Origin: Vulcanimicrobiota bacterium
GTDB taxonomy: Bacteria; Vulcanimicrobiota; JAJTBE01
Direction of reading: 5' to 3'
Assembly: GCA_021107945.1 (NCBI GenBank)
Contig: JAIORV010000178.1
Coordinates: 1 to 41,458 of the forward strand
DNA: 41,458 bases
Below the pieces are notes generated by a model. That model ran no database searches. It was not told the DNA's origin and saw only the letters and a list, made by a program, of their open reading frames with translations. Positions 1 through 8,414 of this stretch are shown here, piece after piece. Numbering within the stretch: the first letter of the stretch is position 1; the number at the start of each line of letters is the position of its first letter. The position numbers were made by a program, and so were the translations under genes.

Positions 1-14
1 GAAGGTTGCTTATT

Positions 15-410
15 TCATGCCAAGATTCCTACTTTGACAAAAAACATGTGCACCCTATTTGATTGCAAGAAAACAAACAGAACGAAATTGATCACAAAAA
101 ATATGATTAGAAGAATGAGCAAGAAGGTCAAAAACTTCCTCAATCGATTATATGAGGCTCCTGCCTCTTTTGGTTCAGCCGGCTTTTCTCCACCAACAAA
201 TTTCTTCCCAATTAGTCTCTTATTAAGTGATCCAACCATGCCCATCGATACAAATGTGAGAGCAAGGGATGGAATGAAAACACTAATGTGGAACCAAGAA
301 AAAATGTACATAAATAAACCGGCAACGAACATAAGGATCATAAAAGAAAATATATACTTTTCACTAATAATTTGTTTGTAAAATGAACTATCTTCCAAAT
401 TGTTTGTCAT
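15..410 (-). CDS. small three-helix membrane protein, unknown
   Basis: This is a 131-residue hydrophobic protein that I do not recognise. It has a short polar N-terminus, two hydrophobic segments (about residues 20-40 and 43-60), a charged loop with Lys, Glu and Pro (about 62-90) and a third strong segment (about 92-116). It is therefore probably an inner-membrane protein. The ATG is preceded by an AAGGGAAG-type ribosome binding site at good distance. It starts 18 nt after the HEAT-repeat lipoprotein gene on the same strand and is the last visible gene of that operon. No enzymatic motif is visible. The context suggests an accessory envelope role, which is inference only. Confidence 0.6.
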   Translation of the reverse strand: MTNNLEDSSFYKQIISEKYIFSFMILMFVAGLFMYIFSWFHISVFIPSLALTFVSMGMVGSLNKRLIGKKFVGGEKPAEPKEAGASYNRLRKFLTFLLILLIIFFVINFVLFVFLQSNRVHMFFVKVGILA

Positions 411-428
411 AAAACTTCCCTTGCATAT

Positions 429-1130
429 TCATTTCAATTTTTCTATAATTTCTTTTGCAGTTTCTCTGACATTATTGTCGCTGTCTTCTGTGAGCTTCTT
501 TATTGGTATTACAGCCTTCTTATCTCCTATCTTCCCCAAGGCAACAATTGCCATTTCCCTGACATCAGGTTTTTCGTCTTTTAGCATTTCTATAAGAGCA
601 TCAACAGCTTTTTTGCTTCCTATTTCTCCCAGCGAATAACAGGCCGCCGACCTTATTCTTTTATTTTTATCGTGAAGACAGGTAACCAAGGGTTTTACTG
701 CTCTGTTATCTCTCAGATTGCCAAGCGAGGATATACAATTTCCTTTGAGCATTATGTCCTTTGAATCAAGGCAATTAATAAGTGGGTCAACAGCTTTTTT
801 ATCTTCCAAATTACCCAATGCAGTTGCAGAAGCCAGTGCAATATTATCATCTTTAAGACCCTCGATAAGTGGGTCAATTGCTCTCATATCCCTTATCTTC
901 ATCAAAGCCCATACTGAATTTCTTCTCACCTGAGGATCTTCGTTCTTGTCTTTCAGATACTCAAGGAGAATCGGTACACTTTCCCTGTCCTTTTTCTTGC
1001 CGGCATCCATAGTAAAATAGAATTTTTCTTCCATACTAGCTGTTTTTGATTTGATACTGTGATCCTCATATCTCTTTCCACAACCATTGAAAAGAAATAG
1101 TATAATAAATAATACAAGATATTTTCTCAA
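429..1130 (-). CDS. HEAT-repeat (PBS-lyase type) lipoprotein
   Basis: A 233-residue protein with a short N-terminal hydrophobic stretch ending in a lipobox-like FNGC (Cys17), followed by about five HEAT/PBS-lyase repeats from residue 50 to the end. Repeat units carry the typical alternation AVDPLI...ALGxLxDxxA. HEAT solenoids are protein-binding scaffolds, so this is probably a membrane-anchored, periplasm-facing interaction protein. The start is TTG. It is favoured because it keeps the lipoprotein signal, whereas the next in-frame ATG would delete it. Asn at -2 of the lipobox is unusual. The gene begins 6 nt after the stop of the upstream TPR/GGDEF gene, so translation is probably coupled. 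The exact partner is not predictable. Confidence 0.8.
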   Translation of the reverse strand: MRKYLVLFIILFLFNGCGKRYEDHSIKSKTASMEEKFYFTMDAGKKKDRESVPILLEYLKDKNEDPQVRRNSVWALMKIRDMRAIDPLIEGLKDDNIALASATALGNLEDKKAVDPLINCLDSKDIMLKGNCISSLGNLRDNRAVKPLVTCLHDKNKRIRSAACYSLGEIGSKKAVDALIEMLKDEKPDVREMAIVALGKIGDKKAVIPIKKLTEDSDNNVRETAKEIIEKLK

Positions 1131-1136
1131 TATTCT

Positions 1137-4100
1137 CTATACCTTTCTTTTTAGAAGCGTCTCATTCCAGATTACGCTTTTGTTTCCCCCGGATTTGATG
1201 GCATAGACCATTGCATCGTATGAATTTTTCATAACTTCCTTTGGTGATTTGCCCTTGTTGGGGAAGGATGCGATTCCCAGCGATAGGGTAACGTTACCGG
1301 GCACATCCCTGAAAGTAAGATTGCCGATTGTAAATCTTATCTGCTCTCCAAGGTTAAATGCAATCTGATGCGTTGTATCCGGCAGGATAGTCACGAATAT
1401 TTCCTCGCTGTATCTTGCAGGAACGTCGCTTCCTTCCTTGAGGAAGTTGCCAATCATGGAAGTAATTTCCTTGAGTACATTATTTAATTTCTCCTGCCCG
1501 TATTTCCCCTTTAGCTCCTTGTGTTTATCAAGCTTGAAGAATAAAAGGGTGAGCGGCCTCTTTGTCTGGCTTGCAGAAATCATGAGGCGTTTTATACTCT
1601 GTTCAAAATATGATTTATAGAAAAATCCTGTAATGGGGTCTTTGGCGATCTTACTTTGAGTTTTTTTCCTCAAGATTGCCGCCTGTGTTGCCTGTGTAGT
1701 TTTACTTTTCACTTTCGATGATTTCTTCGAGGGCTTGAATGATTTCATGCCGAGTCTGGGAAGCTGTGAGGTCCCGATCTGTGTGGGCGGACGTCTTTTT
1801 GAAGGTGTCGCTGAAGCAATCGGAGGCTCGGTACCGGCTACCGGAATTCTATCTATTACTCTGGGCTCCTTTTTCTTCTTTGCAAAGGGTCTCCTTGGAG
1901 CAATTGAAGGAGCGATTGGTTTTACCCTTCCTTTGGAATCGGCTTGTTTCTGTTTCATCTTTTCTATCTTTTTCAAGTGGGAGGGGATTTCCTGAGTTTC
2001 CTGTTGCTTCCTGCTGATGGAACGGACAGGTTTTTCTTCGGTTGATTTCCCCGCTTTTTTTCCTGGATAGGGCCTCAAAGTGGCTCCCCCGGTCCTTCTT
2101 CTCACACCGGGCATCTGAGCCGATGATTTTGAACGACGAATGAGACCTCTCATCGGCTTCAAACCCTGACTGGATTTGGGAAGTGGAGGAAGTTTTGAAG
2201 TTGAACTACCTACTTCTCTCATCTTGGGTGGACGTCTTAAAACCGAGGTTTCAATTTTTTCTCTTTTATCGGTTTTTACAGTTGTAGATTTTCCTTTCAT
2301 CCAAGGAGGAGGAGATACTCTTGAGGGAGTACCCGTCTCACGGGTTTTAACCGTCCCCGGCTTTATGGGAACAAAATCTCTGCTTTCCTTCCTGGACGAA
2401 CCCGCTGAATGTCTGCTTTTAGTGGCTTTCCTGGGTTTCCATAGTCTCTCTTTTTTAGTATCTGATCTTTGAATTTCTTCATTGGGAACGTTGGTAAGGA
2501 TTTCAGGCTTATCCTCAATCCTGGATATTGTTTGCCTGGATGGTGGCTCCGGTTGAGTCTTTTGAGCCGAACGGAATTTGAAAGGCGATTTTGAAGCTTT
2601 TGCCCTGCCGGACTCTTCGGTTGATTTACCCGCGGAGGGTGGAGCTATTGGAATTGAAGACCTGGATTTCTCTTTTGCTGAAACTATATGAATCCCCCTG
2701 AGACTTCCACTGGAGGTTTCTTGGGCTGAGATATTCTCAATACTTTCTCTCTCTACCGTTTGAACAATAGATGGTCTCAATCCTGCGGTTTTCATTTCAA
2801 AGACAAGTTTATTTCTTCCCGTCGATATTGCCTGATCAAGTGCATTCCTGGCTTCCTGATCAAGAGCCTTTGCCGTTGAAGCCTGTTTGGGAAAGATTGC
2901 CATTCCCATACTGGCGGTCACGTTTGGAATAGGCGTTGTAAATTGAGTTTTGGATATTATATCAAGAAGATAATGTGCCTTATCAAGGGTAGAATCATTA
3001 TCAATGTCGCAAAGTATTATTGCAAAGCGATAGTCGGAAATTCTGAATACTAATTCTTTTGAGGGATTCAGATATTTTTGCAACGATTGAATGAGTGTTT
3101 TCAAAACATAATTTTTTCTTTCCTCGCCAAACCGTTTTTGAATCGCGATAATTCTATCAATCTCAAACATAATAAGAGCAAGAGTATTATGACTGTCCCT
3201 GCATCTTGCAACTTCTTCAGGTAGTTTTTCCTTGAAGTAGAGTTGATTATAGGCCGGCGTGACGGAATCGGTTGTCGTACTCTCCTTCTGATAAATTTTT
3301 TCTGAGGCCGCTCCCACTTCCAGGGATGTTTTTCGAATGGTTTCAGTGTTTTTCTCGTAATATCGCCTCAGCTTCATCATATCTTTTATTTTTGGAGAGG
3401 CCATAAAGGCAACGCCACGGAAAACATTTTGATATACAAAAGGTATGCCGACTCTGGTTTCGGCGACATCAAGCCTGTCTCTTGATTTCGGGAATGCTCG
3501 CATGAAAGGCGGCTCTTTCTTCTCTATATTATAGATAAAAGGCTTTCCCTGGTTGACGGTGAGCCAATTTGAAAGCTCATCCCAGTCAACATCAAGATCA
3601 TCATATTTTTCCCTCTCAAGGTTGTCAGCAAGGGCAAGATAAAGGGGCTGCCCCTCCCTTCTTACAAAATAGACCAAGGCCTTGGGCAATTTTGTAAGGA
3701 CCTTGAGATGTTGAACGGCATAAGTGGCCAGCGTGTCATAATCCTTTGCATCGGAGGCGGAAGACGGAAGTTTTGAAATGGGTGTTTTACCTTCCTGTTG
3801 CTTCTGGATGAATCTCCAGAACAGGAATAGAATAATTGCAACAAATACAAAGACCAGGATAGCGGAAATGCCGTATTTCGACACACTTAACTGTCGATCT
3901 ACATATTTATACTCTTCTTTTATAGAGCGCTTCATTATTATCGATGCCTTATTGCTATCGAGAATAATCTTGAAGTGGAGTCTGGCGTTTTCCCAGTCTT
4001 TTTTCTTTAAATAAACTTTTCCAAGAACCTTGTGAGCCTTTAACATATCGGTCTCGTTTGCCTGTTTCATATTGATCAAAACATTAAGATTTTCCTTTGC

Positions 4101-4565
4101 TTTATCCAGATCATCCATGGCAAAATAGGTCATTCCGAGAAAGAAATATACTTTCGGCTCTTGTTCAGCTAATTTTCTTGCTTTCTTTAACGTTTCGATC
4201 GCTTTATTATATTCTTTATCTTCATAGAAAAGGGCTCCAAGACGTAAATAATGTGATGGGTCTTTGGGATTTGCCTTTATGGCCCTTTGATATTCCATGA
4301 TAGCATCTTTACTGCGATGAAGAGAATAGTATAACTCGGCCAGATTTGCATGTGCCTTGTCAAAACTGGGGTCTGCTTTAATTGACAACTCGAAATTTTT
4401 CAAGGCTTTTTGATAATCATTTTCTTTGAAAGCGGATTTCCCAAATTTATTAAATTTAATTGCCTGTTTCCTGGAGGACTGAGCCGGTGAAATCAGTACG
4501 AGAAAGACCAGGAATCCAATCATTGCTATAATCAGCAAAATCGGAACTTTATTTGGCCGTTTCAT
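1137..4565 (-). CDS. TPR membrane protein with two degenerate GGDEF domains
   Basis: A 1142-residue multidomain protein. Residues 8-26 form a signal anchor. Tetratricopeptide repeats run from about 35 to 215. A second membrane helix lies at about 231-251. A GAF-like region spans roughly 275-420. A first GGDEF-like domain (about 437-590) has its signature replaced by ISDYRF (509-514). A long basic Ser/Pro/Lys-rich, probably disordered linker covers about 595-970. A second GGDEF-like domain starts at DPITGFFY (976) and has RYSEEIF (about 1051-1057) in place of GGDEF. Known diguanylate cyclases need the GG(D/E)EF motif, so both domains are probably catalytically dead and could be receptors or dimerisation modules. 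The TPRs should sit in the periplasm between the two helices. It is first in a three-gene operon. The ribosome binding site AAAGGAGA precedes the ATG. Confidence 0.85.
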   Translation of the reverse strand: MKRPNKVPILLIIAMIGFLVFLVLISPAQSSRKQAIKFNKFGKSAFKENDYQKALKNFELSIKADPSFDKAHANLAELYYSLHRSKDAIMEYQRAIKANPKDPSHYLRLGALFYEDKEYNKAIETLKKARKLAEQEPKVYFFLGMTYFAMDDLDKAKENLNVLINMKQANETDMLKAHKVLGKVYLKKKDWENARLHFKIILDSNKASIIMKRSIKEEYKYVDRQLSVSKYGISAILVFVFVAIILFLFWRFIQKQQEGKTPISKLPSSASDAKDYDTLATYAVQHLKVLTKLPKALVYFVRREGQPLYLALADNLEREKYDDLDVDWDELSNWLTVNQGKPFIYNIEKKEPPFMRAFPKSRDRLDVAETRVGIPFVYQNVFRGVAFMASPKIKDMMKLRRYYEKNTETIRKTSLEVGAASEKIYQKESTTTDSVTPAYNQLYFKEKLPEEVARCRDSHNTLALIMFEIDRIIAIQKRFGEERKNYVLKTLIQSLQKYLNPSKELVFRISDYRFAIILCDIDNDSTLDKAHYLLDIISKTQFTTPIPNVTASMGMAIFPKQASTAKALDQEARNALDQAISTGRNKLVFEMKTAGLRPSIVQTVERESIENISAQETSSGSLRGIHIVSAKEKSRSSIPIAPPSAGKSTEESGRAKASKSPFKFRSAQKTQPEPPSRQTISRIEDKPEILTNVPNEEIQRSDTKKERLWKPRKATKSRHSAGSSRKESRDFVPIKPGTVKTRETGTPSRVSPPPWMKGKSTTVKTDKREKIETSVLRRPPKMREVGSSTSKLPPLPKSSQGLKPMRGLIRRSKSSAQMPGVRRRTGGATLRPYPGKKAGKSTEEKPVRSISRKQQETQEIPSHLKKIEKMKQKQADSKGRVKPIAPSIAPRRPFAKKKKEPRVIDRIPVAGTEPPIASATPSKRRPPTQIGTSQLPRLGMKSFKPSKKSSKVKSKTTQATQAAILRKKTQSKIAKDPITGFFYKSYFEQSIKRLMISASQTKRPLTLLFFKLDKHKELKGKYGQEKLNNVLKEITSMIGNFLKEGSDVPARYSEEIFVTILPDTTHQIAFNLGEQIRFTIGNLTFRDVPGNVTLSLGIASFPNKGKSPKEVMKNSYDAMVYAIKSGGNKSVIWNETLLKRKV

Positions 4566-4595
4566 TCAACAAATCTCCTTTTTTTGACTACACTT

Positions 4596-4624
4596 TTATA
4601 ATAACAGATTTCGAAATAAAACAA
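4596..4624 (-). promoter_or_regulatory. possible sigma70-type promoter for the TPR/GGDEF operon
   Basis: On the minus strand, TTGTTT and TTATAA are separated by 17 nt, about 30 nt upstream of the ATG at 4565. The match is weak but well placed, and an AAAGGAGA ribosome binding site follows. Confidence 0.3.
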
Positions 4625-4835
4625 AACAAAGACTAATGAAATAACCAAGATTATAACATCAGAAAAAGTCCTTTCGCCATTGTCTGGAGTGACGAATTAA
4701 TATATACAGTAAATTTCCGGGTCCAACTATCAAAATCGTTAGTCCATAAATTCAATTATGTCATGCGATATTCCTGCCGGAATTAAAACGGTACGGGAAG
4801 GAATTTATAGAGATTTTGATTAATGTCTATTCGTT

Positions 4836-5693
4836 ATGAAACCAATGGAAGAGATACCTTACCAGGTAGAAATTATTACCAGCCAGGTTCCCAACAGGTT
4901 ATGTCGCTTTTATCAGGAGCAAATTTATGAGTATTATCAAGATGGGCGTGCAAGGTATGAGTGGGACAGAATAAGGCAGGACTACATTCTCTATGGTGAC
5001 ACTTCCATAGGGCAAATATGTGCTTCCTGCCCTCTTAATATTTTGCTGGGGGTGGAAGGATGCAAGGGGGACCTGTTTGAATTCGAGGTATTCCTGAAAG
5101 CTGCAACAACAATATGGCCGGGATCCCTACTCATGCAAAAGAATGCATTAAATGCCTCTTTTTCGTTTGAAGAAACCCAGGAGCTTCTCAAGGAAATTGA
5201 ATCGATGCAGGAGCAAGGTAAGAATATCAACTGGCCTGTCGCCCAGGTATTCAGTAAAGTTGGTGTTCCGCTGACATCGGTTAACTCATTTAAATATAAC
5301 AACCTTGTTTTTTATGAATGGTCGGGAGATGAAAACAGGATATTTTTTACTACAAACAGGGGATATCATATCGGGTTGAGCAGTGAGGGTATTATTTTAA
5401 AGAAAAACTATGGTGAAACATTACCGGACCAATTTCTTAAAGTCACAAGAAAGGGATTTCGTGTTGTCGGGCAGGCAGTGTCGGGGAAAATCATACCGGT
5501 TCCTCTGAATCGCACCAAATTACCCGAATGGTTTCCTGACGCGCCCGATGAGGATACGGAACTTAGATTTACCGAACTTCCTGTTTCAGGTGTCTTCAGG
5601 GATATATTCAACATGATTATCGTTTATGGTCAAACGGCGTTGGATCATTTCACGGGGATTAATATTTTTTCTGAATTTTATAGAAGAGCATAA
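4836..5693 (+). CDS. uncharacterised protein with a CxxC...C motif
   Basis: A 285-residue soluble protein that I do not recognise. The N-terminal half carries a compact cysteine motif at about residues 62-76 (ICASCPLNILLGVEGC), which could bind a metal or an iron-sulfur cluster. The region around it is rich in Tyr, Glu and Arg (about 24-52). The C-terminal half looks like an alpha/beta fold with repeated aromatic strands. There is no signal peptide or membrane helix. No good ribosome binding site precedes the ATG; ATG at 4845 is an alternative start. The gene stands alone, 270 bp from the divergent TPR/GGDEF operon and 339 bp before the HD-GYP gene. No function can be assigned. Confidence 0.6.
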   Translation: MKPMEEIPYQVEIITSQVPNRLCRFYQEQIYEYYQDGRARYEWDRIRQDYILYGDTSIGQICASCPLNILLGVEGCKGDLFEFEVFLKAATTIWPGSLLMQKNALNASFSFEETQELLKEIESMQEQGKNINWPVAQVFSKVGVPLTSVNSFKYNNLVFYEWSGDENRIFFTTNRGYHIGLSSEGIILKKNYGETLPDQFLKVTRKGFRVVGQAVSGKIIPVPLNRTKLPEWFPDAPDEDTELRFTELPVSGVFRDIFNMIIVYGQTALDHFTGINIFSEFYRRA

Positions 5694-5733
5694 TATTTCA
5701 GGCGAAGTAACTATCTTAACAATGTTACATTAT

Positions 5734-5761
5734 ACTCAAATGCCGGTACTCAAATGCCGGT
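5734..5761 (+). repeat. 14-bp perfect tandem repeat (two units)
   Basis: The unit ACTCAAATGCCGGT occurs twice head to tail (5734-5747 and 5748-5761). It is noncoding and close to two hairpins. No function is evident. Confidence 0.85.
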
Positions 5762-5764
5762 AGC

Positions 5765-5813
5765 GGAAAGCTTTAGCTTTCCCTTGTATAGGAGGTCTAA
5801 AGAACTCCTATAC
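5765..5813. repeat. two adjacent short perfect hairpins
   Basis: The first hairpin has 8-bp arms GGAAAGCT/AGCTTTCC around TT (5765-5782). The second has 9-bp arms GTATAGGAG/CTCCTATAC around 10 nt (5786-5813). There is no T-run after either, so they are poor intrinsic terminators. They resemble the small hairpin elements elsewhere in this window. Confidence 0.7.
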
Positions 5814-6032
5814 CGCGCTCTGCAAACTAATTTTACATTGTCGAGCTATTCAGCTTCCTGGAATGCTTGCCGTTTTATTTGGAATATATCATCAATTTCA
5901 ATAGCTTGCCCTGCCTGCCCTGAATTCATTTCAGGGAACTTGTTTCAGAACTAAGAAACTCAGAACCCTATGGTCTTTGCGGCAATAGATAGCATGTGAA
6001 AGTTAACTTATTACGGAGATGTAATTATTCAG

Positions 6033-8213
6033 GTGACGGATTTCGGAAAAAGAAAAAAAGTTGCGGTGGGTTTCTTTATTTTTGCTGTTTCAGTTTCTAT
6101 TGTAATTGCATTCTTTGTCGCATTTTACCTGAGGAGTCTCGAACGTGTGTTCGTGACATTGGAAGTGGGATTGTTCATGGGACTCTCACTTGCGCTTGTC
6201 ACACTGTTAATCCTTTTGATTCTCGACAGGATACCGGGCTTTTTAGATTCATTCCCCGCTGTCTATACGGTTATTCTTCCCTTGTCTGCGCTTTTAAGCG
6301 CTATTGCGGCGGAGTTATTAATTTTCAGGATGGGGGCAGCTCATTTTTACTGGATCATAGGGATAATGGTCGTGGCGTTAATTGTCGGGATATTGCTGGA
6401 CTCGAACAACAAATTAAAGAAAAGCATTTCAGATTCACTGGATAGCCTGGAAAAGTTATATCGACAGGTTATTATCTCTCTTAACAGAACGCAGGAGATA
6501 ATTGAGCCTTATAATGTGGGGCATAATGAGAGGGTTGCTTATTATTCACTTGAGATCGCCCGTCGATTGGGATACGATGAGGAGAAATGCAGGACAACCG
6601 CCAGGGCGGGACTTCTTCACGATATAGGTAAAATCGGGATTAGTGAAAAAATCTTGTTGAAACAGACTTCCCTGGAAAGTCATGAATGGGATATCATTAA
6701 ACATCACCCCGCCATTGCGAGTCGAATATTAAAGCCTCTGAAAGGATTTGCAAATGAGATAGAGATAATTAGGCTTCACCACGAGCATTTCGACGGATCG
6801 GGCTATGAGCATCTCGCCGGAAAAGACATTCCTCTTGATGCAAAGATTATTGCGGTTGCCGATGCTTTTGATGCAATGACCACGGAGAGACCTTATAGAA
6901 AAGCTGTTACTATAGATAAAGCGTTGGAGGAGATAAAAAAGGGCAAGGGCAAGCAGTTTGATGAAAAATTGGTTGATATTTTTATTGAATACATCGGTGA
7001 GGGTGGGAATTTTCAGCAGCCTGATTACAAAAAGATTCGTGAAGAACTAATTCCCCATGATGAGGAAGATGAAATTAAAATGGAAGAATCGATAGGCCGG
7101 GTCGAAGAAACTGCAAGACGGCTATCGCTTCTGTCGTGGTTTTACAAACTGATGGGGATGAGTGAGAATTATATATACAGGCATCTGTTTCTTACCACGG
7201 CGTCGGGATTGATTTTTGGTCTTTTACTGGGACTCTCGGTTTTTTCAGTGTCAGGAGATCCGTCTCAACTTTTATCATTTTTTCTTCAGGGAATAACGGC
7301 CGGACTATGTATCTTCATCGTGGCCGTTCCCTGGGAGTCTCTTCTTATGGCCAGGTATCCCGGTGGTATATGGGAAAAGCCCCGGGGTAAATTCATTATT
7401 TTCTTCACATCAGGATTAATGGGGGGCTTTCTTTCACTTAATCTTGTGGTATATAACTTTATGAAAATTCCTCATAAACTTGATGCATGGAACATCACCT
7501 ATATACTTGCCGTCGCTCTGATATCGGGAATTTTGGGGTTCGGCGCCGACTTCTTTCAGAAACTCTCTGCACTCTTGCTGATAAATATTCGGAATCTCCA
7601 GAATCTGTTTTTTGAGTTGATATATTCCCTTGCGTTTGCTCTCGAGGCAAAAGATGCATATACAAGGGGGCATGCCGAGAGGGTAAGCAAGTACTCGGAG
7701 TTGATTGGAAGAAAGATGAACCTGGATGAGAAACAACTTGAAGATCTGAAATTGGCCGCTCTTTTCCACGACATCGGAAAAATTGGAGTTCAACTGAGCA
7801 TTCTCCACAAGGACAGTCGCCTTGACGAGGAGGAGTTTGACTTAATAAAAAATCATCCTGTGATCGGGGCGGAGATAATCAAACCTATAAAGATGTTTTC
7901 ACATCTGTCACCACATATCGCCCACCATCATGAGAACTGGGACGGGTCCGGTTATCCCGACGGCTTTAAGGGCGCGGAGATTCCTCTTTATGCAAGGGTA
8001 ATCACAGTGGCCGACGCTTTCGATGCCCTGATAACCGAGAGACCATACAAAAAGGGAATGCCAATGGAAAAGGCCGTTTCGATATTGCAGGAAGAGTCGG
8101 GAAAGAAATTTGATCCGGATATCGTAAGAGTTTTTGTCGGGGAGATTGACATCGCTGTAATAGCAGAAATTGGAAAAGATGAAGTAGCATTTCCAGAGGT
8201 TAACATAACATGA
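6033..8213 (+). CDS. membrane protein with two HD-GYP phosphodiesterase domains
   Basis: A 726-residue protein. Membrane helices occupy roughly residues 10-32, 43-64, 75-97 and 105-122. HD-GYP domain 1 spans about 152-322 (LLHDIGK 194-200, HHEHFDGSGYE 249-259). Four to five more helices lie at about 384-510. HD-GYP domain 2 spans about 530-708 (LFHDIGK 577-583, HHHENWDGSGYPDG 631-644). HD-GYP enzymes hydrolyse c-di-GMP or related cyclic dinucleotides. Domain 2 keeps all signature residues. Domain 1 keeps the metal-binding His/Asp but reads GYE instead of GYP. The start is GTG with GGAGAT upstream; no better ATG keeps the first helix. It lies near a gene with two degenerate GGDEF domains but is on the other strand. 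Confidence 0.92.
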   Translation: MTDFGKRKKVAVGFFIFAVSVSIVIAFFVAFYLRSLERVFVTLEVGLFMGLSLALVTLLILLILDRIPGFLDSFPAVYTVILPLSALLSAIAAELLIFRMGAAHFYWIIGIMVVALIVGILLDSNNKLKKSISDSLDSLEKLYRQVIISLNRTQEIIEPYNVGHNERVAYYSLEIARRLGYDEEKCRTTARAGLLHDIGKIGISEKILLKQTSLESHEWDIIKHHPAIASRILKPLKGFANEIEIIRLHHEHFDGSGYEHLAGKDIPLDAKIIAVADAFDAMTTERPYRKAVTIDKALEEIKKGKGKQFDEKLVDIFIEYIGEGGNFQQPDYKKIREELIPHDEEDEIKMEESIGRVEETARRLSLLSWFYKLMGMSENYIYRHLFLTTASGLIFGLLLGLSVFSVSGDPSQLLSFFLQGITAGLCIFIVAVPWESLLMARYPGGIWEKPRGKFIIFFTSGLMGGFLSLNLVVYNFMKIPHKLDAWNITYILAVALISGILGFGADFFQKLSALLLINIRNLQNLFFELIYSLAFALEAKDAYTRGHAERVSKYSELIGRKMNLDEKQLEDLKLAALFHDIGKIGVQLSILHKDSRLDEEEFDLIKNHPVIGAEIIKPIKMFSHLSPHIAHHHENWDGSGYPDGFKGAEIPLYARVITVADAFDALITERPYKKGMPMEKAVSILQEESGKKFDPDIVRVFVGEIDIAVIAEIGKDEVAFPEVNIT

Positions 8214-8220
8214 TTTTTAC

Positions 8221-8278
8221 AATTATTCACTCCACAATTTGGGTGGCGGCTGGTCTCCTGACTAGCCGAAAAGGCATA
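8221..8278 (+). repeat. diverged copy of the 67-bp hairpin element (copy 1)
   Basis: Begins 8 bp after the HD-GYP stop. It shares the start AATTATTCA, the block ATTTGGGT.GCGG and the end GGCATA with the other two copies. Its 8-bp stem is GGCTGGTC/GACTAGCC with loop TCCT. Relative to the copy in addA (GGCGGGTC/GACCCGCC), one stem pair has changed G-C to T-A on both arms and another has become G-T. This supports selection on or inheritance of the structure. Confidence 0.75.
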
Positions 8279-8307
8279 AGATTTAGATGTAACAATTCCT
8301 ATCACTA

Positions 8308-8390
8308 TGTAGGAGAGGCTTCCAGCCTCGATTGTAAACTGTAGCCTCGATTTAAGTGGCAGGATGCGCTCTTGCGAAGGGGAAACTGAA
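8308..8390 (+). repeat. TGTAGGAGAGGCTTC dispersed repeat, copy 1
   Basis: Shares TGTAGGAGAGGCTTC, then CCTCGA, AAGTGGCA.GATGC and the end GGAACTGAA-like block with the copy at 11735. A hairpin GAGGCT/AGCCTC lies inside. This copy has an extra internal duplication of GTAGCCTCGATT-like sequence. The two copies flank addB. Confidence 0.75.
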
Positions 8391-8414
8391 CATTAAAACA
8401 AAAACTTAGAAAGA

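Larger units (their letters stand above)
5694..6032. other. repeat-bearing intergenic region before the HD-GYP gene
   Basis: This 339-bp stretch has no supported gene. It holds a 14-bp tandem direct repeat, two short perfect hairpins, and a region near 5905-5951 resembling the dispersed GAACTTGTTTC(A/G) motif seen elsewhere in the window. The last bases carry the GGAGAT ribosome binding site for the next gene. Confidence 0.6.

Noticed and set aside
8221-8278. Intrinsic terminator after the HD-GYP gene.
   Set aside because: The stem is followed by GAAAAGG rather than a T-run, and it matches the dispersed hairpin element.
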